Assembly (NCBI GenBank): GCA_964455395.1
Contig: CAYVWB010000043.1
Location: 1-40,191 of the forward strand
Source: CAYVWB01 sp964455395
GTDB lineage: Bacteria; Desulfobacterota; Desulfovibrionia; Desulfovibrionales; Desulfovibrionaceae
DNA: 40,191 nt
Direction of reading: 5' to 3'
The position numbers and the translations under genes are program-made. Of this stretch, positions 15,813-23,624 are shown one piece after another. How positions within the stretch are numbered: the stretch's first letter is position 1; each line of letters starts with the position of its first letter. The notes under the pieces are model-generated. The model had not been told where the DNA came from. It made no database searches and saw only the letters and a program-made list of their open reading frames with translations.

Positions 15813-16568
15813 ATGACCACCGCCACTGAAAAACGCCTCATCATCGAAATCAACGAAGACCTCTGCGACGGCTGCGGCCAGTGCATCATCGGCTGCGCCG
15901 AGGGCGCCCTCGCCATCGTCGACGGCAAGGCCAGGCTCGTGGGCGACGCCCTCTGCGACGGCCTCGGCGCATGCCTGGGAGAGTGCCCACGCGGCGCGCT
16001 CACCCTCATCGAACGCGAAGCCCCGCCCTTCGACGAAGCCCTGGTGGAGGCCCGACTGGAGGAGCTGGGCAGGAAGCCCCACGCCCCCACGGGCTGTCCG
16101 GGCGCTGCGGCGCAACAGCTGCAACCCGCCGCGACGACTACGGGCCGTGACGGCTCGGCCACGGCTTCGGCCCTGGGGCATTGGCCCGTGAAGCTGCGGC
16201 TCATGAACCCCGAAAAGCCGCCCTTCCCCAAGGGCGCCACGCTCTTGCTGGCGGCCGACTGCGTCCCTGTGGCGCACCCGGCCCTGCACGCCGACCTGCT
16301 GCCGGGCAAGGCCGTTGCCATCGCCTGCCCCAAGTTCGAGGAGCAGCAAGCCACGCTGGAGAAGTTGATCCAGCTCTTCACCGCCGCCGAGCCTTCCCAG
16401 GTGGTGGCTGCGCGCATGGAGGTGCCGTGCTGCACAGGGCTCTCCACCCTCGCGCACCAGGCCGCCGAAGCCGCCGCCCGTCAAGGCGTCCGGGTGGAGG
16501 TGGTGGACAAGGTCGTCACCCGCGACGGCCGCCTTGTCGACCCTGCGCCCACGCTTCGGACGCTGTAG
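15813..16568 (+). CDS. Ferredoxin-like iron-sulfur protein with C-terminal domain of unknown function
   Basis: 251 residues. The N-terminal bacterial ferredoxin module has a full first motif, CDGCGQCIIGCAEGAL (Cys18, 21, 24, 28). The second motif reads CDGLGACLGECPRGAL, with Leu where the second cysteine is expected; from memory this variant is common in this anaerobe family. After a linker, the C-terminal half (about 120-250) includes LLAADCVPVA, AIACPKFEE and VPCCTGLSTL, so three further cysteine sites may bind another cofactor. The start ATG at 15813 is preceded by AAGGAG. It is presumably a cytoplasmic electron carrier or oxidoreductase partner; the partner is unknown. It is convergent with topA. 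Confidence 0.85.
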   Translation: MTTATEKRLIIEINEDLCDGCGQCIIGCAEGALAIVDGKARLVGDALCDGLGACLGECPRGALTLIEREAPPFDEALVEARLEELGRKPHAPTGCPGAAAQQLQPAATTTGRDGSATASALGHWPVKLRLMNPEKPPFPKGATLLLAADCVPVAHPALHADLLPGKAVAIACPKFEEQQATLEKLIQLFTAAEPSQVVAARMEVPCCTGLSTLAHQAAEAAARQGVRVEVVDKVVTRDGRLVDPAPTLRTL

Positions 16569-16674
16569 GCGTCCCGTGCGGCCGAGGGAGCGGCCTTCAG
16601 CGCGTCCGCCAGACAGGAGAACGCACCGCGTTGCGCCGTGGCCTGCGGGCGCGCTGAAGGCGTCATCACCCCCC

Positions 16675-16726
16675 CCATGCAAGAAGGGAGGCGCGATCCA
16701 TGGACCGGGCCTCCCTTCTTGCATGG
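16675..16726. repeat. Perfect 18-bp inverted repeat between convergent genes
   Basis: The arm at 16675-16692 (CCATGCAAGAAGGGAGGC) is the exact reverse complement of 16709-16726, around a 16-nt spacer that itself contains CCATGG. It lies between the ends of the ferredoxin gene and topA. It could act as a two-way transcription terminator, though no U-run follows, or be a dispersed palindromic element of REP type. Confidence 0.9.
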
Positions 16727-16744
16727 CGAGGAGGTCTGCGCGGC

Positions 16745-16816
16745 GTTGCTTCCATACGGCGCTACAGCGCTGCTTCCATACGCTGCTACAGCGTTGCTTC
16801 CATACGGCGCTACAGC
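16745..16816. repeat. Three-unit 24-bp tandem repeat overlapping the topA 3' end
   Basis: Units at 16745-16768, 16769-16792 and 16793-16816. Units 1 and 3 are identical, and unit 2 differs at a few bases. The core is GCTTCCATACGGCGCTACAG. The last unit includes the topA stop codon and final codons. Next to it is a (GAA)4 run encoding the terminal glutamates of TopA. The unit length is a multiple of three, and in the frames that stay open it encodes an octapeptide repeat. Confidence 0.92.
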
Positions 16817-19131
16817 GCTTCTTCTTCTTCGAGGTCTCTGGTGAAGCGGCAGGTCTTGACGGGACAGGCGACATGCGGGCCCCGTGCGCGGGTGGTCTTG
16901 CGCACGAGGATTTTGGAGTCGCATTCGGGGCATGGCTCCGCGAGGGGCCAGTCCCACACGGCGTAGTCGCACTGGGGGTACTGATTGCACGCGTAGAAGA
17001 CCTTGCCGCGGCGGGAGCTCTTCTCCACCAGCTCGCCCGAGCAGCCTTCGTTGGGACACGCCACGCCAGTGCTGAAGGGCTGCGCGTACTTGCAGTTGGG
17101 GTAGCCCGAGCAGGCGATGAACCGACTGCCCGTGCGCGAGCGCTTGATCACCAGGTCGGATTGGCACTCCGGACACTGGCCCACCACCTCCGGCTTGACG
17201 AGGTCTTCCTGCGCCACCTGGATCTGGCCGTCTTCATCCCGTGTGAAGTTCTTGGTGTTGCGGCAGTCCGGGTAGCCCGTGCAGGCGAGAAACTGCCCCG
17301 CTTTCCCGAACTTGATGACCATATCCTTGCCGCACTCTTCGCAGGTCAGGCCTGTGGGCAGTCCGCCTTTGACGGACTCCATCTTCTCCTTGGCTTCGTC
17401 CAGGGTCAGGTAGAAGTCGCCCGTGAATTTCTTGAGGAGTTCTATCCAGTCGCCGCCGCCCTCGGCCACCTTGTCCAGGGAGTCCTCCATGGAGGCCGTG
17501 AAGCGCACGTCCATGAGCTCCTTGAAGTGGGCGTCCAGCAAGTCGCTGACGATGGCGCCGAGGTCCGTGGGGACGAAGTGTTTCTCCACCAGTCGGCAGT
17601 AATCACGATCGATGAGGGTGGAGATGATGGCTGCATAGGTGGATGGCCGGCCGATGCCGAGCTCCTCCAGCTCCCGCACCAGGGACGCTTCCGTGTAGCG
17701 CGGCGGGGGCTGGGTGAATTTCTGCTCCTTGAGGAACGTGATGAGCGCCAGGGCGTCGTCCTGTGCGAGCTTGGGCAGATCCTGGCTCTTGGAAGCCGCG
17801 CTCTTGGCCACGGCGAGGAACCCCGGGAAGAGCAGCCGCTCGCCTTTGGCGCGCCAAGTCAGCTCGCCGTTTTCCACCAGCACGGTGGTGTCCCAGAAGC
17901 GGGCGGCAGCCATTTGTGAGGCGATGAAGCGTTCCCAGATGAGTTTGTAGAGGGCGAACTGGTCGCGGGGGAGCGTCGCTTTCAGGCTCTCCGGGGTGAT
18001 GGCCGGATCCACGGGTCGGATGGCTTCGTGTGCGTCCTGGGAGCCGGATTTCGTCTTGAACCGGCGGGTTTTGGGGGGATAGTACTCCTTGCCCCATGCG
18101 TCCACGATAAAAGCCTTGGCGGCGTCCAGCGCGTCGTCGGCGATGCGCACGGAGTCGGTCCGCATGTAGGTGATGAGCGCCATCACGCCCTGGTCCCCCA
18201 GCTCCACGCCCTCGTAGAGACGCTGCGCCGTGCTCATGGTCTTCTTGGCGGAATAGCCCAGCCGCTGGTTGGCGGCTTGCTGCATGGTGGAGGTGATGAA
18301 TGGCGGCGGCGGCGTACGGGAGCGCTCCTTCTGCTGCACCTCGGCCACGCGGAAGGGATTGGCCTTGCTTTCCCGCTCGATGGCGTCAGCTTCCTCGGCC
18401 GAGCCGATCTTGGGCTTCTTCCCCTTGACCTTGGCGAGCTCCGTCTCGAAGAGGCCCTCGGGGATGTCGGATTCTTGACTGCCCTCCTCCTGCTGCGCCT
18501 GCACTGCAGCGCGCACGGCCTCGGCCACGCCTTCCGGAGCCAGCCGCGTGCGCAGCACCCAATATTCCTCGGGCGTGAACGCGCGGCGCTCCTTCTCGCG
18601 ACTGACCACCAGCTTGAGCGCCACCGACTGCACCCGGCCGGCCGAGAGGCCCCGCTTGACCTTGCTCCACAGCAGTGGGGAAAGCTTGTAGCCCACCAGC
18701 CGGTCCAGAATGCGCCGCGCCTGCTGGGATTCGTAGAGATGCGCGTCCAGCTCGCGGGGGTGCTCCAAGGCCTCGCGCACGGCGCGCGGAGTGATCTCGT
18801 TGAACTGGATGCGCAGGATGTTGGCGTTCTTGTCCTTGATGAGCTCGGCCACGTGCCAGGCGATGGCTTCCCCCTCACGGTCCGGGTCCGGGGCGAGGAA
18901 GACGCGCTCCGAGGTCGCAGCAGCTTTCTTCAGCTTGCTCACCACGTTCTGCTTGCCCTGGATGACTTCGTACTCCGGGGAGAAGTTGTTGGCTTCGTCC
19001 ACGCCGAGCTTGTTGGGCGGCAAGTCGCGGACGTGGCCCACACTGGCCTCCACGGCGAATTTGGGCCCGAGAAACTTCTTGATGGTCCGGACTTTGGCCG
19101 GGGACTCGACGATAATAAGATCTTTTCCCAT
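16810..19131 (-). CDS. topA: DNA topoisomerase I (type IA)
   Basis: 773 residues. The N-terminal TOPRIM domain includes IVESPAKVRTI and the metal triad APDPDREGEAI. The active-site tyrosine is Tyr322 in LITYMRTDSVRI, and HEAIRPVDP follows. Four zinc-ribbon-like units close the protein (CEECGK...CTGYPDC, CPECQ...CSGYPNC, CPNEGC...CNQYPQC, CPECD...CPVKTC). It relaxes negative supercoils. The last residues, DLEEEEAL, are encoded by a (GAA)4 run and by part of a tandem repeat, so the extreme C-terminus may vary between strains. The ATG at 19129-19131 gives the family N-terminus but has a weak Shine-Dalgarno sequence. Confidence 0.97.
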   Translation of the reverse strand: MGKDLIIVESPAKVRTIKKFLGPKFAVEASVGHVRDLPPNKLGVDEANNFSPEYEVIQGKQNVVSKLKKAAATSERVFLAPDPDREGEAIAWHVAELIKDKNANILRIQFNEITPRAVREALEHPRELDAHLYESQQARRILDRLVGYKLSPLLWSKVKRGLSAGRVQSVALKLVVSREKERRAFTPEEYWVLRTRLAPEGVAEAVRAAVQAQQEEGSQESDIPEGLFETELAKVKGKKPKIGSAEEADAIERESKANPFRVAEVQQKERSRTPPPPFITSTMQQAANQRLGYSAKKTMSTAQRLYEGVELGDQGVMALITYMRTDSVRIADDALDAAKAFIVDAWGKEYYPPKTRRFKTKSGSQDAHEAIRPVDPAITPESLKATLPRDQFALYKLIWERFIASQMAAARFWDTTVLVENGELTWRAKGERLLFPGFLAVAKSAASKSQDLPKLAQDDALALITFLKEQKFTQPPPRYTEASLVRELEELGIGRPSTYAAIISTLIDRDYCRLVEKHFVPTDLGAIVSDLLDAHFKELMDVRFTASMEDSLDKVAEGGGDWIELLKKFTGDFYLTLDEAKEKMESVKGGLPTGLTCEECGKDMVIKFGKAGQFLACTGYPDCRNTKNFTRDEDGQIQVAQEDLVKPEVVGQCPECQSDLVIKRSRTGSRFIACSGYPNCKYAQPFSTGVACPNEGCSGELVEKSSRRGKVFYACNQYPQCDYAVWDWPLAEPCPECDSKILVRKTTRARGPHVACPVKTCRFTRDLEEEEAL

Positions 19132-19223
19132 AGGGCAACGACCATAATCAGCCCCGAGCGGCTAGGCAAGGGGGCTATCGTGTCTGTGGGGTGAATTCCA
19201 CGCGCGCCGCGCGATGCGGGCCA

Positions 19224-19239
19224 TGGCACGCCATTTGCT
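19224..19239 (+). promoter_or_regulatory. Sigma-54 (-24/-12) promoter
   Basis: TGGCAC (19224-19229), five bases, then TTGCT (19235-19239). This is an exact match to the TGGCACN5TTGCW consensus, on the strand and at a distance (about 80 nt from predicted start of transcription to ATG) that fit the gene at 19329. An enhancer-binding activator is therefore expected. No clear upstream enhancer site was picked out, as upstream DNA quickly enters topA. Confidence 0.8.
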
Positions 19240-19328
19240 TTTTCCCTGCGACGATTGACGCCGCCCGCAGGCAGCCGCCCAGTCGGCGCGGCCAGACGAC
19301 GACACGACTCAACCAAGGGAGCTTCCCC

Positions 19329-20831
19329 ATGGCGTTGCCGCCCCTCGCCCTCCACCTCGACCGGGACCGCTATCAAGCGACGGATTTCCAGGACGCCGCC
19401 CGCGCCGAGCGCACCAGCTCCACGCAAGGCGAGTTCCGAGGGCTGGTCAAGGACCTGCTCCTCACCGTGCAGCACTCCGCCGCCAAAGAGACCTCGCCGG
19501 ATGACGCCCCCACGTTGCTTGGCGCCAGCCAGCGAACCGCGCCGGAAACCACGCTGAAGACCGGCGACGACGCGGCGCACTCCGGCAGCGCCGCCGCGCA
19601 ACGCCGCGGGAGCGAACCCCCCGCCCCTGCAGTGACCGGCCCCATGGGACTCATGAATCTCAAGGCGCTCTCCCTCGTCTCTCGCATGAAGGACGAAAGC
19701 ATGCAAGCGGAGCACGCCGGACAATCCGAACAACCGGGACAATCAGGGCAGGCCGGCGCAGCCGCCGGGGGGCCCATCGGTTCCGGCGCAGCCCTCACCA
19801 CCCATGCGGACAGGGCCGTCGCTCCTGCCGGGAGCCATGGAGTGCGCATGGCCGTGAATCGGGACCTTGCGTCCCCTGCGCAGGCGGCAGAGGCGGATCA
19901 AAAAATTGACGCCAACGTCGCACATTCCAGCGTGGTGCGCATGCCCGTCACGGCAGAGCGTCGCGCCGCCACGGCCGATGAACTTGCCGCCGCAGAGTCC
20001 GGCTTTGCCCACGCCGCCACGCCGCCTGCGCACGCCTCCGAAGAACAAGCCATCCATTCCCACGTGCTGCGACAGCCGGTGCGTCGGGCGTATGTCGCCT
20101 CCGCCTCCTTCGAGGCGTTGGCCAAGGAGCACGCCGGCGCCGTGCAGAAGGAGCTGAAGAACCTGGGTTTTGACCAACTCCCGCCCACCTCCCAGGAAGT
20201 CATGCTCGGTTCTCTCACGGCGCGGTTCGAATCCGGACGCGATGGCGTTTCCGCCATCGGCTACGATCGCATGGGCGGGACGTCGTATGGCAAGTACCAG
20301 CTTTCCTCACGCGCCGGCACCATGGACCGGTTCCTCACCTATCTCAAGCAGGAAGAACCCCAGTGGGCGGAACGTCTGGAAGCCGCCGGCCCAGCCAACA
20401 CCCGCTCCCGACGCGGCGCCATGCCCAGTGAATGGAAAGCCATCGCCGCGGAAAGCCCCGAGCGCTTCGAGATCCTCCAGGAGAAGTTCATCCTCAAGAC
20501 CAGTTATAAGCCCGCGCTGGAGTCCGTCAAGGAATCCGCCGGCTTGGATGTCAGCCAGCTCTCGCTCGCCGTGCAGGAGGTCTTGCATTCCACCGCCGTG
20601 CAGCACGGCGCCAACGGCGCTTCCCGTATCTTCGCGCGGGCTGCGCGCAAGGCCGGGGAGATGGACGCACCCAATTTCGAGGCCAAGCTCATCGAAGCCG
20701 TCTACGACCGCCGCAAGCTGAACTTCGGCGGCTCCACCTACAGCGTGCAGATGGCCGTGAAAGCGCGGCTGAACGAAGAGAAGTCCCTGGCGCTGGCCAT
20801 GCTGGAAGGTTCCGCCAAGAAGCTGGCGTAG
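19329..20831 (+). CDS. Lysozyme-like domain protein, sigma-54 controlled; possible peptidoglycan hydrolase
   Basis: 500 residues, no signal peptide. The start ATG at 19329 follows AAGGGAG; the open frame upstream overlaps the promoter. Residues 1-260 are low-complexity (Ala, Gly, Gln, Ser) and include three related motifs, SHGVRMAV (169-176), HSSVVRMPV (199-207) and HSHVLRQPV (243-251). Residues about 290-450 form a compact domain: ARFESGRDGVSAIGYDRMGG, then TSYGKYQLSS, and later STAVQHGANGASRIF. This resembles lysozyme/transglycosylase-like domains in phage-tail and cell-wall hydrolases, with Glu301 a candidate catalytic residue. The lack of a signal peptide suggests export through a dedicated apparatus such as the flagellar one, or a cytoplasmic role. 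The hydrolase call is inference. Confidence 0.72.
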   Translation: MALPPLALHLDRDRYQATDFQDAARAERTSSTQGEFRGLVKDLLLTVQHSAAKETSPDDAPTLLGASQRTAPETTLKTGDDAAHSGSAAAQRRGSEPPAPAVTGPMGLMNLKALSLVSRMKDESMQAEHAGQSEQPGQSGQAGAAAGGPIGSGAALTTHADRAVAPAGSHGVRMAVNRDLASPAQAAEADQKIDANVAHSSVVRMPVTAERRAATADELAAAESGFAHAATPPAHASEEQAIHSHVLRQPVRRAYVASASFEALAKEHAGAVQKELKNLGFDQLPPTSQEVMLGSLTARFESGRDGVSAIGYDRMGGTSYGKYQLSSRAGTMDRFLTYLKQEEPQWAERLEAAGPANTRSRRGAMPSEWKAIAAESPERFEILQEKFILKTSYKPALESVKESAGLDVSQLSLAVQEVLHSTAVQHGANGASRIFARAARKAGEMDAPNFEAKLIEAVYDRRKLNFGGSTYSVQMAVKARLNEEKSLALAMLEGSAKKLA

Positions 20832-21060
20832 CGTCTCGCGCGCGAATCACGCAGCCACACAATCACGCAGTCACGCCGGGGGGCGGCTCCCGAAGGGCTT
20901 CGTTTTCTCTTGAGCCATGGGATCATGCGGGCGCCCCACGGTCCCCGCTTCTCGAGCCGGGCCTGCCGAGTCTGGCCGACCAAGTCAGATGGAGCGACCA
21001 GAGTGGGCCCGCTGCAGGCCCAGCGTGTTTCCCGCGCCCGTGCTGTTCCGCGTCAGAAGA
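20832..21060. other. Convergent gap with small repeats
   Basis: AATCACGCAG occurs twice (20845-20854 and 20861-20870). TGGGCC (21004-21009) pairs with GGCCCA (21017-21022). Neither is followed by a U-run, so a terminator for the two convergent genes is possible but not shown. Confidence 0.4.
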
Positions 21061-23295
21061 TCAACATCCGTCAGCGCCGGGGGGCAACGCTTTGCGCCGC
21101 GTCAAGGAATCGTCCCGCATCTTGAAGTAGCTGACGACCTCCCGGAGATGTTCCGCCTGACCGGTGAGTTGCTCCGCGGTGGAGGCCATCTCCTCCGAGG
21201 CGGAGGCGTTCTGCTGCACCACGTGGTCCAGCTGCTGAATGCTCCCGTTGACTTGGCTTGCGCCGGCGTCCTGTTCCAAGGACGCAGCCGCGACTTCCTG
21301 GACGAGCTGGGCCGTGCGCTGGATGTCCGGCGCCATGGAAGCGAGCATGGCGCCTGCCTGCTCCGCCACATCCACGCTGGAGCCGGTCAGCCCGACGATC
21401 TCGTTGGCGGCCACGCCGCTGCGCTCCGCGAGCTTGCGCACTTCCGCAGCCACCACGGCGAAGCCCTTGCCCGCTTCACCGGCGCGCGCCGCCTCGATGG
21501 CGGCGTTGAGCGCGAGGAGATTCGTCTGGCGGGCGATGTCCTCGATGATGGTGATCTTCTCCGCGATGTGGCGCATGGCTTCCACGGTGCGCGCCACGGA
21601 CTCGCTGCCTTGGCGCGCTTCTTCGGCCACTTTCACGGCCAGGGTTTCGGTTTCGCGGGCGTTGTCCGCATTCTGACGGATGTTGGCGCTCATCTGTTCC
21701 ATGGAGGAGGAGATCTCCTCCACGCTGGCGGCTTGTTCCGTGGCGCCTTGGGAGAGACTCTCCGCAGTGGCCGAGAGTTCCCCTGCGCCGGCGGTGACAT
21801 TGGCCACACTGTGCTGCGTATCCAGAATGAGCGCGCGCAACCGTTCGCCCAAGGAGTTCACCGAAGAGCCCAGGTCGTTGAGCTCGTGGCCCGCTCCACG
21901 CTTGAAGACGCGGCAGTCCCGGCAATCCTGCCCAGCCAGCACCACGGTGCAGGTGGGCTCCGCGTTGAAGGAGCCGGACTTCACCCAGCAATGGGTTTCC
22001 TTGCCATAGGAAGGACAATCCTCCCTGCCGCACTCCATGATGGAGGAACACGGCATGGCCCGGCCCATTTCCAGGCGGTCGGCGTCCAGGTCCCCCAGAT
22101 TGTATTGCTTGAGGGTGTGCGTCACCTGCGTCAAGGGCCTGGTGATGGAGCGGGCGAGGAGCGAGCAGAAGAGCGCGCTGACGAGGAAGATCACCACGCC
22201 GGCGGCGACGATCCACTCCAACATGGCGCCCAGTTCGCCCCGCACGGCAGCCTGCGCCGCTTCGAATTCATCGCGATAGGCCGTGGCGAGGATGATCCAG
22301 TCCCATGGCTCGTAATAGATCACGCTGGCCACCTTGCGTCGTTCGGGATCGCCGGGGTTGTCGCGCCAGAGGTAGTCCACCACGGGGGCCTCCCCTTCCG
22401 CAGCGGCTTGGGCGGCTATGATGGCTTCGGCGAAAGGCCGTGCGCCATCGTCGGCTTGCACGTCGAGGACGCTGCGGCCCACGGAGGCGTCGTTGGGGTG
22501 GATGAGGATTTCGCCTTTGTCCTCCCCGGAGCCTTTGAGCACGGTCACGTAGCCATGCTCGCCCACTGTCATGCTCTCCAGAGCTTCGCGCAAGGAAGGC
22601 GAGCGCTCCTGCCGTATGCCTGTATACAATGCGCCGATGACGCGGCCGTTGTCGTCCCGGATGGGGTCGTAGACGGTGAGGTACCAATCGTCCACCACGT
22701 AGGCGACGCCGCGGAAGGTCTCGCCGTCGGCGATGGCCCGGGCCACTGGGGAGTCCGCCGGGATGTAGGTGCCCACGGCGCGCTGGCCGTCCTGTGTGAC
22801 GATGTTGGTGGCCACGCGCAGCAGGTCGCCCCGGTCGTTCATCACCTGGAAGATGGTGCAGGTGACTTCCATGGTCTGCTGGATTTCGTCGACGAAGGGG
22901 GTGGCTTCCCCGGGGTCGGTGTTCTGTCCCAGCCATTCGCCGCCAAGAGTCATGACAGGGAGGGTGACGCGGCTGGCGGCCTGGGTTGCCTGGTTGACGG
23001 CGCTCCACGTCGCATCGCGGCTGCCGAGTGCGAAGCCGCCTTGGAGTTCCGCCATGGCGTGCGCCACGTTGATGCTCGCTTCCAGTTCCTTGCGGAGCAG
23101 GTCGTCCGCCATGCCCACGAGCCGCGTCGCGTCCCTGGCGGCGCCTTGCATGTCGTTGTCCGCCTGCTGGGTGAAGAGCGCGCCCAGCTGGGTTTCCAGC
23201 CTGGATTCTCGCCAGAAGAACACGGAGAGGACGACGATGATGGTGACAGCCACGACGCCCACGCCATTGGCCATGACTTTTGAACCAATCTTCAT
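21061..23295 (-). CDS. Methyl-accepting chemotaxis protein with Cache sensor and seven-cysteine module
   Basis: 744 residues. TM1 is at about 9-28. A large periplasmic Cache-type sensor (about 30-355) includes DDWYLTVYDPIRD and GYVTVLKGSGEDKGEILIHP. TM2 is at about 359-381, then a HAMP-like segment. Residues 416-461 form a module with cysteines at 416, 422, 427, 436, 449, 458 and 461 (for example CGREDCPSYGKETHCW and CRDCRVF). The methyl-accepting domain with the conserved tip (IARQTNLLALNAAIEAARAG and onward) follows to about 730. There is no C-terminal CheR-binding pentapeptide. It signals to CheA/CheW. A GGAGGAGG site precedes the ATG. The cysteine module suggests redox or metal sensing, which is inference. 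Confidence 0.95.
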   Translation of the reverse strand: MKIGSKVMANGVGVVAVTIIVVLSVFFWRESRLETQLGALFTQQADNDMQGAARDATRLVGMADDLLRKELEASINVAHAMAELQGGFALGSRDATWSAVNQATQAASRVTLPVMTLGGEWLGQNTDPGEATPFVDEIQQTMEVTCTIFQVMNDRGDLLRVATNIVTQDGQRAVGTYIPADSPVARAIADGETFRGVAYVVDDWYLTVYDPIRDDNGRVIGALYTGIRQERSPSLREALESMTVGEHGYVTVLKGSGEDKGEILIHPNDASVGRSVLDVQADDGARPFAEAIIAAQAAAEGEAPVVDYLWRDNPGDPERRKVASVIYYEPWDWIILATAYRDEFEAAQAAVRGELGAMLEWIVAAGVVIFLVSALFCSLLARSITRPLTQVTHTLKQYNLGDLDADRLEMGRAMPCSSIMECGREDCPSYGKETHCWVKSGSFNAEPTCTVVLAGQDCRDCRVFKRGAGHELNDLGSSVNSLGERLRALILDTQHSVANVTAGAGELSATAESLSQGATEQAASVEEISSSMEQMSANIRQNADNARETETLAVKVAEEARQGSESVARTVEAMRHIAEKITIIEDIARQTNLLALNAAIEAARAGEAGKGFAVVAAEVRKLAERSGVAANEIVGLTGSSVDVAEQAGAMLASMAPDIQRTAQLVQEVAAASLEQDAGASQVNGSIQQLDHVVQQNASASEEMASTAEQLTGQAEHLREVVSYFKMRDDSLTRRKALPPGADGC

Positions 23296-23375
23296 GATGC
23301 GTACGCCTCCTCCGGATGTTGTGACAAAGAAATCCAGACGTCATGCGGGCTGCATACACCATACCCACTGAACGC

Positions 23376-23404
23376 ATGGTAGATTCTACCCCCATGGCAG
23401 TCAA
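23376..23404 (-). promoter_or_regulatory. Candidate chemoreceptor promoter with embedded operator palindrome
   Basis: On the minus strand, TTGACT (complement of 23399-23404), a 17-nt spacer and TACCAT (complement of 23376-23381) form a good sigma-70 match, about 80 nt upstream of the gene. The palindrome GGTAGATTCTACC (23378-23390) sits over the -10 and in the spacer, a usual place for a repressor. Confidence 0.5.
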
Positions 23405-23517
23405 GAACTCGAACGCGCTGCGGCATGCGCCATGGAACGCGCCGAAATGATACCCCACACCCTATCCTCATAATGCGATCGGGAATCGTCTCACAAGGCA
23501 GGTGTTCCACGTTTCAC

Positions 23518-23557
23518 AAAAAAAACGCGGCCCCACGCCCAAAGGCGAGGGACCGCG
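23518..23557 (-). terminator. Intrinsic terminator after nifB
   Basis: The stem CGCGG-CCC-CGCC (23526-23539) pairs with GGCG-GGG-CCGCG (23544-23557), with three mismatched positions and a 4-nt loop. On the minus strand it ends in eight T (complement of 23518-23525). It lies 68 nt after the nifB stop, closes the nif transcript and separates it from the chemoreceptor gene. Confidence 0.9.
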
Positions 23558-23624
23558 GTCTGCGGCGGGAATTGGTGGAAGGTGGACGACGCCCGAGAGC
23601 AAAGACGCGAGCCGAAGGCCCGGT

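Noticed and set aside
16745..16816. CRISPR array
   Set aside because: The three 24-bp units follow each other directly, with no spacers between them.
20224..20233. tRNA-like GTTCGAATCC box
   Set aside because: It lies in frame in the lysozyme-like gene (encoding RFES). No acceptor stem, D-arm or anticodon arm can be placed around it.
20917..23283. Plus-strand open frame of 788 codons opposite the chemoreceptor
   Set aside because: The minus strand encodes a full chemoreceptor with conserved motifs. The opposite frame has no recognisable domain.
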